42,500 bases of DNA, taken from assembly GCA_016946835.1 (NCBI GenBank), contig JACVTC010000035.1, forward strand, positions 252,501 to 295,000. The letters run 5' to 3'. The stretch's first letter is position 1, and each line of letters opens with the position of its first letter. A program made the translations under genes and the position numbers. The notes under the pieces were generated by a model. That model was not told the DNA's origin and did not search any database. It was given only the letters and a program-made list of their open reading frames with translations. Positions 18,901-37,354 of the stretch are shown here, in pieces. The stretch is from Neocallimastix lanati (nom. inval.). Taxonomy: Eukaryota; Neocallimastigomycota; Neocallimastigomycetes; Neocallimastigales; Neocallimastigaceae.

Positions 18901-21900
18901 TTATATATTTATTTATTTAACTATTTAATTTATTTAATTATTTAATTTTTTTTATTATTTAATTATTTATTTAAATATTAGATTTATTTATTTTATTTAT
19001 TTAAAAAATATATATATATTTAAATGTCAAATCTATCAATCTATCTCATAACCACAAACTTTAATAATTATTGATATTTGAATGAAATAACAATAATACA
19101 ATATTTATTAGTGATTAAAGTTGGATGCTCCAATAAATCATTATAAATTATTTAATATTCATTTAATTAATCAATTGAAATATTATTTAATTAAATTTTT
19201 ATTCTCTCATTATTTATTTTTTTTAAAAAAAAAAATAATAAAATAAAATAAAATAAAAATTGCTAAGTATAAAATTATTTTTAAAAATTTTAAAGTTATC
19301 ATTTTCGATCAATTAATGTATTTATGGTATGAATATTTAATTTTACTGTCATATCTAATATTTGATATAAATTGGAATTAATTAAATTAAATTTAATATA
19401 TATCATAAATTATAATATATATTTATATAAATTTTTAATTTAATTGTATAAATATATTAACAATATTAATATTAAAAAAAAAAAAAAAAGTCATAAGAAT
19501 AGTAATTTAAATTAAATTTCAAAGTAATCTTTTTTTTTTTGATGAATTGAAATTAATTCTATAATCTTATCATTAAAAATTTTGATAGCTTAAATAATAT
19601 AAATTAGATATTAAAAAATAGATAAGAGGAAAAAATAATTATAAAATTTAATTGAGTACAACTGTAATAAAATTTATTGGTCAATATGTGTTATAAAGAA
19701 AAATGATAAGCATTAAAAAAATATATATATTAAATATGTTTTATTTAAAAAAAAAAAAAAGTCAAATTTTAAATAATTTTTTTTGACTATGTTATAAAAT
19801 AAATTTTTTTATATGAATTTTATTAATTTTCAAATAAAAATGTTTTAAAAGATTTTTTAAAAAAAAAAGTATTTTTAAAATTATTTAAATTTTCAAGTTT
19901 TTATATTACAATATATATATATATCATTAATATGTTTCTGAGATATTTTTGTATTTATTTTTAAAAGAAATAATCATGTTTAAATATAGTAAATATATGC
20001 ATAATAAAATAGAAAAACTTTAAAAAAAAAAAAATACGTGATTTTTTTTATTTTCATTTTAAATAATAAAGTTAAATAAATAAATTAAATTAGAATACAT
20101 AAATAAATGAATAAATAAAAAATTAAATTAAAATAAAAAGTCTTAAGACCAAATACAAAATTGAAATAATAAATTATAAAATATAAAAATATACAAATTA
20201 ATAATTAAAAATGAGGTAAATAATAATATGATACGATATATAATATATAATAATATATATATATTATATGTAAATTTTATTATTAATTTTATTACTATTT
20301 TTATGGTTTTTTAAAAAAATGAAATACTTTGAAATGAAGATTATTAAGTTAGAATAAATAAAAGAAAGAAAAAGATTACAAAAAAGTTTTAAAAGTAAAT
20401 TAGAATTTATCATCTTTAAATTGTATAATATTCATTTGTTTCAATTCTTTTTTTTTTTTTTTTAATTTTTTTTATAAGAAAAAAAAAAGTCATTTAAAAA
20501 TATTTTAAAATTTTTAAAAGTATTTTATTCTATATATATATATATATATATATTTAAAAAAAAAAAAAAAAAAAGAAAAAATTAAAATTAACAAAAAGTA
20601 CCTAATCCATAAATACTATATGATATTATTTATTTTAAATGATCTATAAAAAAAAAATTTTTTTTATACTTATCAATTTAATGAAATAAAGTTTTATAAA
20701 ATAAAAAATAAAAAATAAAGAAAATAAAAAACTTTTTTTTTATATTATTTAAATAAATTAAACAAAATTAAAAAATATATATATATTTCATTATTAATTA
20801 ATTTAACAATTTTTTCATTTAATAAGATTTCATTTATCCCATTTATTAATTTTAATATTATTATTAACCACTTGACTACCTTATTTTATAGAATGACCAT
20901 TTTTATATAGACAATGACAAAACAAAACAAAATAAATATATATATATATGTTTCTTTTATCTATTAAATATTTATATAGAGTGTATTTTATTTATGTTAA
21001 TTTTTATTTTTGCCCTTATTTATATATATAAAAGACATTATTTTAATAGAATATTTTATTCATATAAAACCAAAACTGATAAATTTATTTATATTTAAAT
21101 TCTCTACACTATATGAATTTTTTAATTAATTAAAAAAAAAAAGCATTAATTAATTGTATAAATAGATAAAGGATTACAACCACTTTGATTTATATCATAT
21201 GATTTAATTATTATTTATTTAATGTTATCTTTTTTTTTAAAAAATATATATATATAAATATAAAAATTATATATAATAAATTTAAATAGGATAGATATAA
21301 TTAAATAGGATTTTAGAAAGATTACATAAAAAAAAAAAAAAAAAAAAAAAGGAATGAATAGAATTAATTAGTATTATTATAGAATATAATTTGCTATAAT
21401 TATATTTCATATTTATATAAATTTCTTTTAAATAAAAAGAAATTTGTATTATTAAAAACTAAATAGTTATATTATTCAAAAAGAGAGAGAACAGCGTAGT
21501 GTTGAATTAATTTTTTTTAAAAAAAAATATAAAATATATTATAAAATAATAACTATATAAATAAAATAATTCATTTGAAATAAAAAAAAAAAAAAAAAAA
21601 AAAAAAATAGAATAATTTCGGTGACCATTTTATTTAGGTATAAATGATCGGTTTTATAATTGGATTAATATATTATTAATTTATTACTGTTTATTTATTA
21701 TATATATTATTTATTAATTATTGTATATACTTATTTTATTTATTATTGTATTTATTTACTTATATATTATTTATTTATTACTCTACTTATATTTTATTTA
21801 TATTTCATTTAATATTTATTTACTTATATATTTTATTTATTTATATATATTTTTGTATTTATAATTTAATTAATATTTATTTATTTATTTAATTTTTTTA

Positions 21901-22796
21901 TAATTGTCTTTTTTTTATTTAAATAATTTTTAATTTTTAATATTTGAAGATTTAACAATTTTATTTAATAATAATAAATTGAAAATATATAATAAAATCT
22001 ATATATAAATATTATCCATATTAAATTATGAATAAATAATATTAATCATATTAATATTTTTACTAAAAATTAGAATTGAAAAGAATAAACAAATTTATAA
22101 TAAAAAAAAAAAAAAAAAGAAATATGATTAATAATATTTCTATTATTTATTATTAATATTTAATTATTTAATTATTCAATTATTTATTAATTTATTTATT
22201 ATTTATTATTTAATTATTTAATTATTTTTTATTTAATTATTTATTATTTATTATATATAATTTAATTATGTATTATTTATTAATTAATATTTAATATTTA
22301 GTTATTATTAACGATTAATTACAATTCTTTGACTTTTTTTTTTTATCTTCTATGTATTGATTTATTTATATCCAAATAATATAATATAATAATATTAACA
22401 GTTTTAAATATGATAATATTTATTTATTTTTTTTTTTTTTTTGTAAATAACATTCGAAATAGAAAAAAAAAAAAGAATATTTACTTATTTATTGTTTTTT
22501 GTAAAAAATAATAATTTTAATGATATTTCCTAAAGTATCTCTATGTTGTCCACTTTTTCTTTCTAATATTATTTTTTTTATTTTCTTTCATTAATGACAG
22601 CATAAATAATAAAATGATAAACTTTCAAAAATAATAAATAATAATAATAATATTATTATTATTAATTATCATTATTATTAATTATTATTATTTTAACTAT
22701 ATTATTATTTATTATTTATTATTAATTATTATTAATTATTGTTTGTTATTTATAAGTCAAAAGTTTAATTTTAATAGTTAATATCAAATATATGTT

Positions 22797-22868
22797 ATTT
22801 ATTTATTTTATTTATTTATTTTATTTATTTATTTTATTTATTTATTTTATTTATTTATTTTATTTATT
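22797..22868. repeat. 13-bp tandem array
   Basis: About five copies of ATTTATTTATTTT lie in the gene desert. Confidence 0.8.
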
Positions 22869-22952
22869 TGGTAATTTTTAATGTCAACATAAAAATAAAA
22901 AAATTGTTTAAACTTCCATTTTTAGAAAAATTAATTTAAATTTATTAATATA

Positions 22953-22993
22953 TTATATTATACTCTAATATATTATTGGAGTATAATATAATT
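22953..22993. repeat. Inverted repeat with 14-bp arms
   Basis: ATTATATTATACTC and its exact complement GAGTATAATATAAT flank a 13-base loop. This could be a hairpin or a short palindromic element end. Confidence 0.7.
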
Positions 22994-23978
22994 TTTTTTT
23001 ATACTTTAAATAATTTTTTTTTTGTTTTCCTTTTATCATTTAAATGAAATAACAATTAAATAAAATAAAAATAAAAAAATAGAAATAGACATTTTAAAAT
23101 AGAAATATTAAATAAAATTAAATAATACTAAATAAAAATAAAAAATAAAAAGTAAAAAAATGCATGCTTAAAAATATAATATTTATTGGCTATTGACATA
23201 ACCAAACTTTTTAAATTTTTTTTACCACTAAATTAAAAAATTTATATAGGAATAATGATATAATATATTATTTATTGCTAATACTATTTATTTTATTTTA
23301 TTATAATTTTATTATTATTTTATTATAATTTTATTTTATTTTAATTTTATTATTATTTTATTATAATTTTATTTTATTATAATTTTATTATTATTTTATT
23401 TTTCTGACAATTATATCAATATTTAAGTAGTCTGTCATTTATTAATTACTTTGTTTTGTTATATTTATTTATTTAATAATACACTTATTAATTGAATAAT
23501 TCTGATATGGATTCTGATATGGATTAATAGGTCAAATCAAAATTGTAGGGTTATATATTATTTATTTTATTCTTAGAAATATTATCTATAAGAAAAAAAA
23601 AAAAAAAGAAAAAAAAAACTATACATAGATTTTAGGAAGAACTATTATTTTTTATTTTATTTTTATTTTTTTACTTTAATTTCTTTAAAAAAAATAAAAA
23701 AAAAAAATAAAAAAAAAAAAATAAAAAAAAAATAAAAAAAAAAAATAAAAAAAAATAAAAATAAAAAAATAAAAAAAAAGATAATAATTAAAATAATATT
23801 AAAAAAGATATATATTTTAGTTTTAGTTTTTAGGTTTTAATAAATATTTTAATCTTATCAATTAAATTTATTAATTTTCTTTTATATTATTTTAATTTGT
23901 ATTAAACCATTTGGCAAATAAAACAAATCTAATTAAGTCATTTTAATTATTCTGTTATCAGTAAAATGACACTTTAAA

Positions 23979-24195
23979 TATTACTAAAAATTATATAAAT
24001 ATTACTGAAATTATATAAATATTACTGAAATTATATGAATATTACTGAAATTATATGAATAATACTGAAATTAAATTAAATATTACTGAAATTATATAAA
24101 TATTACTGAAATTATATAAATATTACTGAAATTATATAAATATTACTGAAATTATATAAATATTACTGAAATTATATAAATATTACTGAAATTAT
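23979..24195. repeat. 20-bp tandem array
   Basis: About 11 copies of ATTACTGAAATTATATAAAT. The first copies differ slightly (CTAAAAATT; ATATGAAT twice) and one internal copy is altered near 24065, while the last six are nearly identical. This suggests recent expansion from one end. Confidence 0.93.
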
Positions 24196-24444
24196 GGTTA
24201 ATTATTATTATTATTGTTATTGTTATTATTAGTGTTTTTAATATTCATCATATAAAAAATTCCATATATTTATTAATTGGGATTTTTATTTTATCAATAA
24301 AAAAAAAATATATATATATAATTTTTTTATTTAATTTTATTTGTTATTTATTTAATTTATTAATAATTTTAATTTGTATGAAAAATGATGAAAACCTTAA
24401 AAATTATTTAAAATATCATTTTAATTATTTATTCTATAGATGCC

Positions 24445-24480
<36 letters not shown>

Positions 24481-24926
24481 TTTTAATTTAAATAAAATAT
24501 GAGATGAATTTATTATTTATACTTATTCTAATTCTATTTAAATAATAATTATTAATAATTATTGTTTCATATTTTTTTATAAATGGAAAAAATAAATATA
24601 AAATATGTAAAATATATAAAATATTTTAAATATTTATTAAATTTAAATATTTATAATGTTGTATAATATTGTTATTTTGAAATTGAGAGAAAAAAAAAAG
24701 TATAGAACTTCAAAAAAAAAAAATATTGATGTTATTAAATAATAGATAACAATAATATCAATATTTTTATTATCAAATGATTATTAATTCAAATATATAT
24801 TATGTAAAAGATAGTAATTAAATAAGTAAACATAATGCCATAGCATAATGAGTTTTAACTAGCTAGGAATAGTATAATAAAAAAAAATTTAATTGAAATC
24901 AAATAAAATATCATTAAATGACATAA

Positions 24927-24973
<47 letters not shown>

Positions 24974-25328
24974 TCATGATAGAAACAATTATGACCTTTC
25001 TTTTAATATTAATCATTATATCATAATTAAATATTATATTGAATAATGGCAGCTTTTGTATAATTTCCAAAATAAGGCTTTCCAATTAAAATTTCAAAAT
25101 CTAATAATAAATTTATCGTTATCAAAAAATAAAAAGTTAAAATTAATCAAAAAAAAAAAAAAAAAAAAGAAAAAAAAACAATTATTAAAATAAAATAAAA
25201 TAAAAATTAAAAATAAAAAGGGCTATATTAATTATATTAATTATATTAATTATATTAATTAGTATTGATAAAGAAAATGTAAAATTGAAAATAATAAATA
25301 ATAAATAATAATAATTATATTATTATCA

Positions 25329-25360
<32 letters not shown>

Positions 25361-27649
25361 AAGAATTATCCAATAAATAAATTTAAATGAACTTTATTAT
25401 TATTTTTTTTATCAAAAAAAAAAAAATATTTATTGTCTTTTAATATAATAAAAATGTTTTTTTTTATTTTGTATTATTATGTATTATTTATTATTATTAT
25501 TATTATTATTATGTTATTTTTAATTCTTATTTATTCATTTTATTTATTTTTTTTGGATATGAAAAATGTTAAATTAGTCACATCAAAGAAAAAAAATTAT
25601 TTATTCATTTTCATTATTAAAAATTCAAAAATAAAAACAAAAAAAAAAAAAGTATTTTAATAAACTAGAAATAATAATTAAAAAAAAATTTCAATAATAG
25701 AAACTATTATTGATAAATAAATAAAATCAATATTTTATTATTATATAAATATTTTTTATTTTTTATTTTTTATTTTATTTTTTAATATTTTTATATATAT
25801 ATATTTTTTATATATTTTTTTATTTTATTTTTTATATATTTTTTTATTTTATTTTTTATATATATTTTTTATTTATGTATATTTTAAATATCTTTTTTCC
25901 ATAATAATTATTAGTTAACAGTATCGCTACACAACTTTTTTTTTTTTTCATTATTATTTCACACAAACTGTTTCATTCTATTAGATTAATTGTCAATCAT
26001 TATTTGACTGTTATTATTTAATTCTTTTCTTAATTTATTTTATTCCTATTATTTATGGATATTTATATTCATAATAAATAATGATAATTCAAATATTAAT
26101 AATACTTTATAATATTTATATTACTATTATAATATTTATATTTATATTTATATTACAATTATTTATATTTATATTGCTATTATTTATATTTATATTACTA
26201 TTATTTATATTTATATTACAATATTATAATATTTATACTTTAATTTTTATAATATTATATATAATTATCTACTTTTTAATTTTTATTTTAGTAATTGTTA
26301 CACTTTTTGTATTATTTAATATATTATTTAATGTTGAATTGGTGACTTTTTTAAATGCAAATATATTTAATTATTTCCATATATTATTATATATTATTAT
26401 ATATAGACTTATATTTAATAATATATAAAAAATGTTATTATCTATTTTATTAAATATAAAAAAAAATTTTTTTTATTATTAAAGACAAATAATTATTAAT
26501 TAAAAACTGTTAATAGTCCAAATAATTTAGCATAATAATTTTAAAACGATGAACTATCAATATTTTTTTTTATTATTATTTTTTTTATTATTATTTTTTT
26601 TATTATTATTTTTTTTTATTATTAGTTTTATTCTTTTTTCTCTTAATCATATATATATTCTTTTTATTTGAATATACCCTTATAAAATTCTCTTATGCTA
26701 ACTTGAAAATTTATTTATTATTATTAATTTTGGTATGTTTATAAATAAAATATTCTTGATATATTGAATTTATTTATATGGCTATTAAATCATATAGAAT
26801 AGTATATTTTATAAAAATTGATTAATGTATAATATAATATTATATTTGTTCTTTTTCTTTCTTTAGAAAAATTTTTATAACATTAAAAAAAATGTATTTT
26901 ACCACAAACATGTCATTTTTTTTTCGTTATTATTTAAAATAAAAAATTAATAATCCTATTTAATTTCATATATTAGTAATAAATTATAATATAATATATA
27001 TTTTATTTTTATATATATTATTATTACAAATATATTTAATAAAAATTATATATTTAATATATAATAAAAAATGGAACAATTATATACAATAAATATACGG
27101 AAAAATAAAATGTAATATATGGAATAGAATAAATAGGTAAATATTTATGAAAGAATTCTTAATTTATTAAATTCAAAATATCCTGTAATATATTATATAA
27201 TATATTATATATATTTATTACAATATACTAATATATATTTATAATTGGATATAATTATTAATATATATTATAATATACATTAGTAATATATTTAATTAGT
27301 ATAATTTTAATAATGTATTTTATTCATTCGTTCATATTTACTATCAATCAAAATAGAATATATTGAAATATATTATAATATATTATAAGGAATATACTTT
27401 AAATTATTTTAAAAAAGTTTTTTAGTTTAAAGTTTTTTTTCAAATTATTTACAATTTTATTTATCTTCAAAATAGAATATTATATATATATTTTCAATAT
27501 ATTGTATATAATTCTTATTATATAACAATTATAATAATATTATATAGATAGTATATATTTTATTATTTATTGGAAAGTTTTTTTTTTTATAATCACCTTT
27601 TTTAATTCATATATAAAAAAATTTTTATATTTAAAATATGTGATATTAA

Positions 27650-27674
27650 ATAAATAAATAAATATAAATAAATA

Positions 27675-27721
<47 letters not shown>

Positions 27722-27722
27722 A
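27650..27722. repeat. (AAAT)n microsatellite
   Basis: About 18 AAAT units, with two TATA interruptions near the left end. Confidence 0.85.
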
Positions 27723-28823
27723 CGTTGAATTATTTATTAAATTATTTATTTATAATAACAAATTTAAAAAAAAAAAATTTTTTTTTTTATATAAAAAAAA
27801 ATATTTTTTTCCATCCTTTTGTAAATTTTTTTTTTTTTTTTTTTTTTCACACTTTTTTTTAATTTCATTTTACTTACAATATATAAATAAATTTATTTTT
27901 TGGTTTAAAAATAAATTAATATAAAAAAAAAAGGAAGAAAAAAAGTTTCATATTTTATTACATTTTAGTTATATTTTTTATTTTATTTTATTTTTTATTT
28001 TTTATTTTTTTTTTTAAAAATTCTCAAATTATGAACAATAGAATATTTCATATATACTTTTTTTTATAGTTTTATTATTTACTTTAATATAGTATAAAGA
28101 CAAAATAATTATTATAAATATTTATAATCTATATATCCAAGAGAACAATTTATTTATTAATAAAAGAAAAAATAAGAAGAAATATATATATAAATATATT
28201 ATCAAAAATATCTTTTTTATTCAATTAAGAATACATTAGTTAACATATATTTTTAAAAATTTTGAATTTCATAAATAAAATAAATTAAATATAATAAATT
28301 AAATAGTGTGTTCTATTTTTATTATATTTGTACATATTTATATTTTTATTTATTTTATTATTTTTATTATTGTAAATTCTACTTTAAATCCTATCAATAC
28401 TTAACAAAAACAAAATAATATAAGAAAAAAAAAGAAAACCAGAATAGTTAAAATATGAAATTTAATAGATTTCTTTTTAAAAGATTTTAAAAAAGAGAAC
28501 TTTAATTAAACAAAGGAATTTATATATTTATTTCATATTAAAATTATTACATTTATTTATTTTTTTTAAAAGCAAAGGTATAATCATTTATTTTTATTTT
28601 ATATATAATGTTTTGTAATTTAAATATTCAAATAATATACCTCCAATTCAAATATTATATTTCTAAACCCCACAAAAGAAAAAAAAATAAAAATAAAATA
28701 ATATATATATAAAAAGGATATATTAAATTCAAATTCAAATTCAAAAAACTACCAAATAGATATATATATAAAAAGGAAGCATTTTAATTGAATATATTTA
28801 TTATACCACCAAATTTAATATCG

Positions 28824-28858
<35 letters not shown>

Positions 28859-29163
28859 TTTTTATTATTATTATTATTATTATTTTTTTTTTTGGAAAAA
28901 AAAGAAATAATATTTATTATATGATATAATAATATTAAAAAAAAAAAAGATAATAGTAATAATAAAACAAAGAATAAGTACTGAAGAAATAATCTCTTAT
29001 TAAAGAAAATTCTAATATTTCCTCCCCAATAAACATGTAACATATATTTGGTTAAATTTCAAAACTAAATCGATTATCATTAAATTAACCAACCTAATTC
29101 AAATTAAAATAATTTTTCAACATAAAAAAAAAAAAAAGAAAAAAAAAAAAAAAAATAAATGAC

Positions 29164-29194
<31 letters not shown>

Positions 29195-29207
29195 TATTAT
29201 ACTTCAA

Positions 29208-29242
29208 ACAATAACAATAACAATAACAATAACAATAACAAT
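29208..29242. repeat. (AACAAT)n hexanucleotide array
   Basis: About six AACAAT units lie roughly 390 bp upstream of the casein kinase start codon. The regular C content stands out from the A/T-only surroundings. Confidence 0.8.
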
Positions 29243-29633
29243 GAATAAATAAATAAAATATTAAATTATAAATTTAAAATGTATCTATATGTTTTTTTTT
29301 TTTTTTCTTAACAAAAATATAAAATATCAATAAAATTACTAATTATATAATTATTTTTTTTATTATTATAATATAATATATTTATATATATTTATTTAGA
29401 ATATATTTAAACTATTAAAACATATAATGATTACTATTTTATTAAAAAGTATTTCTTTTATTGATTTCTTTATTGAAAGGAATTACTCTTAAATATAACA
29501 ATTAATTCAAAATATAATATATATATTTTAATTTCATTGAGAATTTTCAATACTCTTTACCTTTTTTTTTTATTTTTTGTTTAAAAAAAAATATTTAAAA
29601 TATACATAAATAAATAAATATAATAATAATAAA

Positions 29634-33730
<4,097 letters not shown>

Positions 33731-34289
33731 ATGAATTACCTCGCTACTTAAAATATTCATTTTCTAAAAAAAATGTTTTTATCTCTGTATTATCATCACC
33801 TAATACTTATTCTTATGCTAATGATTATGTTTATGATGCTAAAATAACTAAGAATCATTGTCATAGTAAAGAACCTCTAATGTACCCTATTTCAGAATTT
33901 AATTCTGATGCTAATTCTAACACTGATTCTAACTCAAATCAATTGAATCAATTTAATCAAGATCTTCAAAATCATTATCCTATTCCAATTTCTAATTCTC
34001 ATCATGACCATTTTCATCATGAAATGGAAAGTGATGATTATAATGTCTCTCCTCCAAAATTTTCATTCAAAAAACAATCAAATTCTCATTCCTTAAATAC
34101 AAATCAATCTATCAAAAAATATGTCAATAATAATAATAATAATAAAAGTTTTAATTATAATACTTATTCTCAATTTCCTTGTAATATAACTAATTTTAAT
34201 AATAATTCTATTAACAGTCATAATCATAATAATGGTAATAGGAATAATATCATTAATAATTCTACTTGTATGATCATAATATCATCATA

Positions 34290-34323
<34 letters not shown>

Positions 34324-34454
34324 TCAAAAAAAGAAAACTATCCACGTTGAATGTAAATTCAATTCAAAAAATTTCTTTTAAACGTTTAACTATTCCTCAA
34401 ACTACCCTAGATATGAGTTATCATAACTTATCGAAAAGAATAAAGATTAATTGA

Positions 34455-34471
34455 GTATAAAAGTTATAATA

Positions 34472-34508
<37 letters not shown>

Positions 34509-35960
34509 AGCATCAGAACAGAAAGAGTGACATTTAATTATTAAAAAAAAAAAAAAAAAAAAGGATGATTATATTTAGAAATATATATATATATATATAA
34601 TTAATTAGCTATATAATATATTTATTAAACTTTTTTTTTTTTTTTTTGCTTTTTCATAAAATAATTTATATTAATATATAATCCCTTATTTCTAAGTAAA
34701 CCAAAAGAAAAAAATTGCAAATTTATTTATGATAAATACAATCAGCAAAATCATATATATACTTCAAAAAAAAAAAAAAAAAAAAAAGTTTAATGATACC
34801 TTTATTTAATAATAATAATAATAATAATAATAATATTTATATATTTTTTTTTATATAAAAAGTTTAATAATAATAACAAGCCAATTAATAAAGATAGAAA
34901 TATTTGTAAAATTATTGATTATATTTGGGACATTTTATATGATCAATAATTATTAAAAATTTTGAAATGATAAGTAACTGAAACGTTCAACGATTCATTT
35001 CTAAAAAACAAAAAAAAAAAAGTCATCTATCTTAATTAATATAATTAATCATCATTATCATTCATAATAATAATAACTATATATTTCTCATAATTCTAAT
35101 TATCGTCATCAACAAAAAATTATAATATGTATAGAGATTATTTTTCTCTGTAATTATAATTTAAAACCAATTATTATATTTTTGTTATTAATATTAATCT
35201 TTTTTTTTTTTTTTTTTTTTAATAAAAAAAAAATAAATTTATATTCATCTTAATTATACAATATTATTATATATATTATATATATAATAATATTAATTAA
35301 TATGAATATTTTAATAGTAAAATTATAGATAAAAAAAAAAAAAAAGTTAATATTAGTTAATATTGAACAACAAATCTATTATATAATATATATAATAATT
35401 TTTAACTTTTTATTTACTTATATAATATTATTAAATTATTTATGTAATATATATTTTATATATTATATATTATTATTAATTTTTTTTTTTTTTTGAATAT
35501 TTATATTAATTTTAAATTTTATATATTTAATTTTTATTCTTTATTTTTTTTTTTTTAAAAAAAAATTTTATATTATATATATGTCTCTTTTTCTGTTAAT
35601 CATTTTATTTTATTTTTAAATCATGTTTCTTTTTTTTTTATATTTTTTTTTATATTATTTTATATTTTTATATTTTTTTAGTTTTAGTTTTATTCTATAT
35701 ATTTATTTTTTTTTATATATTTTTTATACAGTTAAGAAAGAAAAAAAAAAAACATAATAAAAATAAGGAATATTTGTGACCAAACTTTTATTTTATTTTT
35801 ATTTATATATATATATTAAATATATATTATTTTCTGATTTATATTTTAAAAAAATTTTTTTTTAAAGTGTCAAAGTTTGCGATAAACGATTATTTTATAT
35901 CATTAATTATATCTATTATTAAAATAATAATAATAATAATAATAATAAAATTAATATTAT
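34455..35960. other. No gene seen
   Basis: A/T homopolymers, an (ATA)n run at 34810-34835 and AT palindromic tracts near 35260-35310. No coding-like frame or RNA gene is visible. Confidence 0.7.
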
Positions 35961-36069
35961 TAATTCATTGTGGCGCATACATTAATTTTTTTTTTTTTTT
36001 TTTTTTTCGATTTATACTACTTAGTTTCCTTTAATACCTTGCTTTTTTTTTTTTTTTTTTTTTTTTGGG

Positions 36070-36600
36070 GGGATATAAAGAGTTTTAAGCAACAATTATT
36101 TCTAACCAATTTTCAATGTAATGGTGGAGTCTTTCAATACTTTTTAAGGATGAAACCAATTAAGAGTGTGTTGATTAGAAGTATTAATTTTTAATAACAA
36201 AATAGGAGCCATGAAATAGTGAATTTTTTTTTTTTTTTTTTTTTTTTACTATTAAATAGAGGAAGAAGGTCAAATTGAAATTTAGTGTTTATAATCTTAT
36301 TACATTATAAAATTATTTAACTAATTAATCTCAATAACCTATAATAATTATTTTTAGTGTTGGTAAAAGTAACATGAGCTACCAACGATTCAATGATACT
36401 TGGATAAGTTCATATTAATTTTTTTTTTTTTTTTTTCAAATTAGTGATAGTTGATTTAAAAATAAAGTATCTAAATTCAAATTCATTGAATACAATTGAT
36501 AAAAAAGATGATAAACTAAGTGGTTGTTTCAATATATTAGAATCACCATTGAATCCGGTGTGGTATATTTATATTCTGGAGGTGTTAATAAGTAATAGTT
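36070..36600 (+). pseudogene. Degenerate coding-like remnants, family unknown
   Basis: Three short open stretches have composition unlike the surrounding A/T repeats: KQQLFLTNFQCNGGVFQYFL followed by RMKPIKSVLIRSINF to a stop near 36194; VGKSNMSYQRFNDTWISSY around 36360-36416; and about 53 stop-free codons at 36439-36600 including LSGCFNILESPLNPVWYIYI. Poly-T runs separate them. The VGKS string resembles a P-loop but lacks the rest of a GTPase or ATPase. They could be pieces of a decayed gene or transposon. Confidence 0.3.
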
Positions 36601-37014
36601 AAAAAAAAAAAAAAAAAAAAAAAAGATATAAGAATATAAAAAAATATTAGAAAAAATTAAATGAACATAATATTAGCAGAAATATAGAGAAGAGAACAAA
36701 CAGAAATAATTATAACATACAAGAATATAAATATATAATAATAATAATTTTTTTTTTTTTTTATTTTTTTTTTTATTTTATTTTATTATTTTATTTTATT
36801 TTTATAAAATAGTAAATTTTATAATTACGAGAAAAAAAAGTTAATAAAAACCTCAAAACTAAAAAAAAAAAAATTAAAGGTAAAAAAAAAAAAGATAATA
36901 AAGAAGATGATTATATTCGTAAGCATAGACATAAAAATAAAATACGAAATAAAAGTAAATATATATATATATGGATAAGGAAAATGAGATAAAAATAAAT
37001 CAATAAATCAATAG

Positions 37015-37330
37015 ATAAATCAATAGATATATAAATAAATAAATAGATAAATAAATAAATTATAGATAAATAAATAAATAGATAAATAAATAAATAGATA
37101 AATAAATGTTAGAATATTGAAATCTAGATATGTGTTATATTAATTTTAGTGGTGTAAAATGAATGTGGTTCATTTCGCCAATTTTTATAATACAAATTTT
37201 CAATACGCCATTTATTTTTAATGGCTTGTAAAATTTTTTGTTGACGCCATAAAAATTTTAATAAAATTATATGTAAAAAAAAATAAATGTATAAATAAAT
37301 AAACAAACAAATAAATAAATAAATAAAGAA
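37015..37330. repeat. ATAA/ATAG simple-repeat tracts
   Basis: Runs of ATAA and ATAG tetranucleotides at 37015-37105 and 37290-37330 bracket the small coding-like island and lead into the large minisatellite. Confidence 0.7.
37124..37270 (-). other. Unidentified coding-like island
   Basis: A minus-strand frame reads FLWRQQKILQAIKNKWRIEN then LYYKNWRNEPHSFYTTKI to a stop. A second minus frame is also open (KINGVLKICIIKIGEMNHIH). GC content is higher than in the ATAA/ATAG repeats on both sides. It may be a piece of a dispersed repeat. Not recognised. Confidence 0.25.
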
Positions 37331-37354
37331 TGTAATAAGTATATAAAATAAAAT

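Larger units (their letters stand above)
12900..29633. other. About 17-kb gene-free AT-rich desert
   Basis: I found no coding-like sequence, no GC island and no RNA gene in this stretch. It consists of A/T homopolymers, ATTT/AAAT-type microsatellites and small tandem arrays. Examples are a 10-bp array at 25222-25261, a 21-bp T/A array at 26140-26220 that produces a false hydrophobic reading frame, and T-run/(ATT)3 repeats at 26562-26625. The larger arrays are listed separately. Readings of up to about 115 codons here are built from simple A/T repeats. Confidence 0.75.

Noticed and set aside
24855-25085. Minus-strand 76-codon open frame
   Set aside because: It is mostly a (TAA)n array read as poly-Ile, with A/T-biased flanks and no splice or family support.
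26081-26428. Hydrophobic 115-codon open frame
   Set aside because: It is produced by a 21-bp A/T tandem repeat read as LFIFILL units, with no coding-like segment outside the repeat.
36360-36416. Small GTPase P-loop (VGKSN)
   Set aside because: No following switch or guanine-specificity motifs are seen and the frame stops soon after, so the match may be chance.
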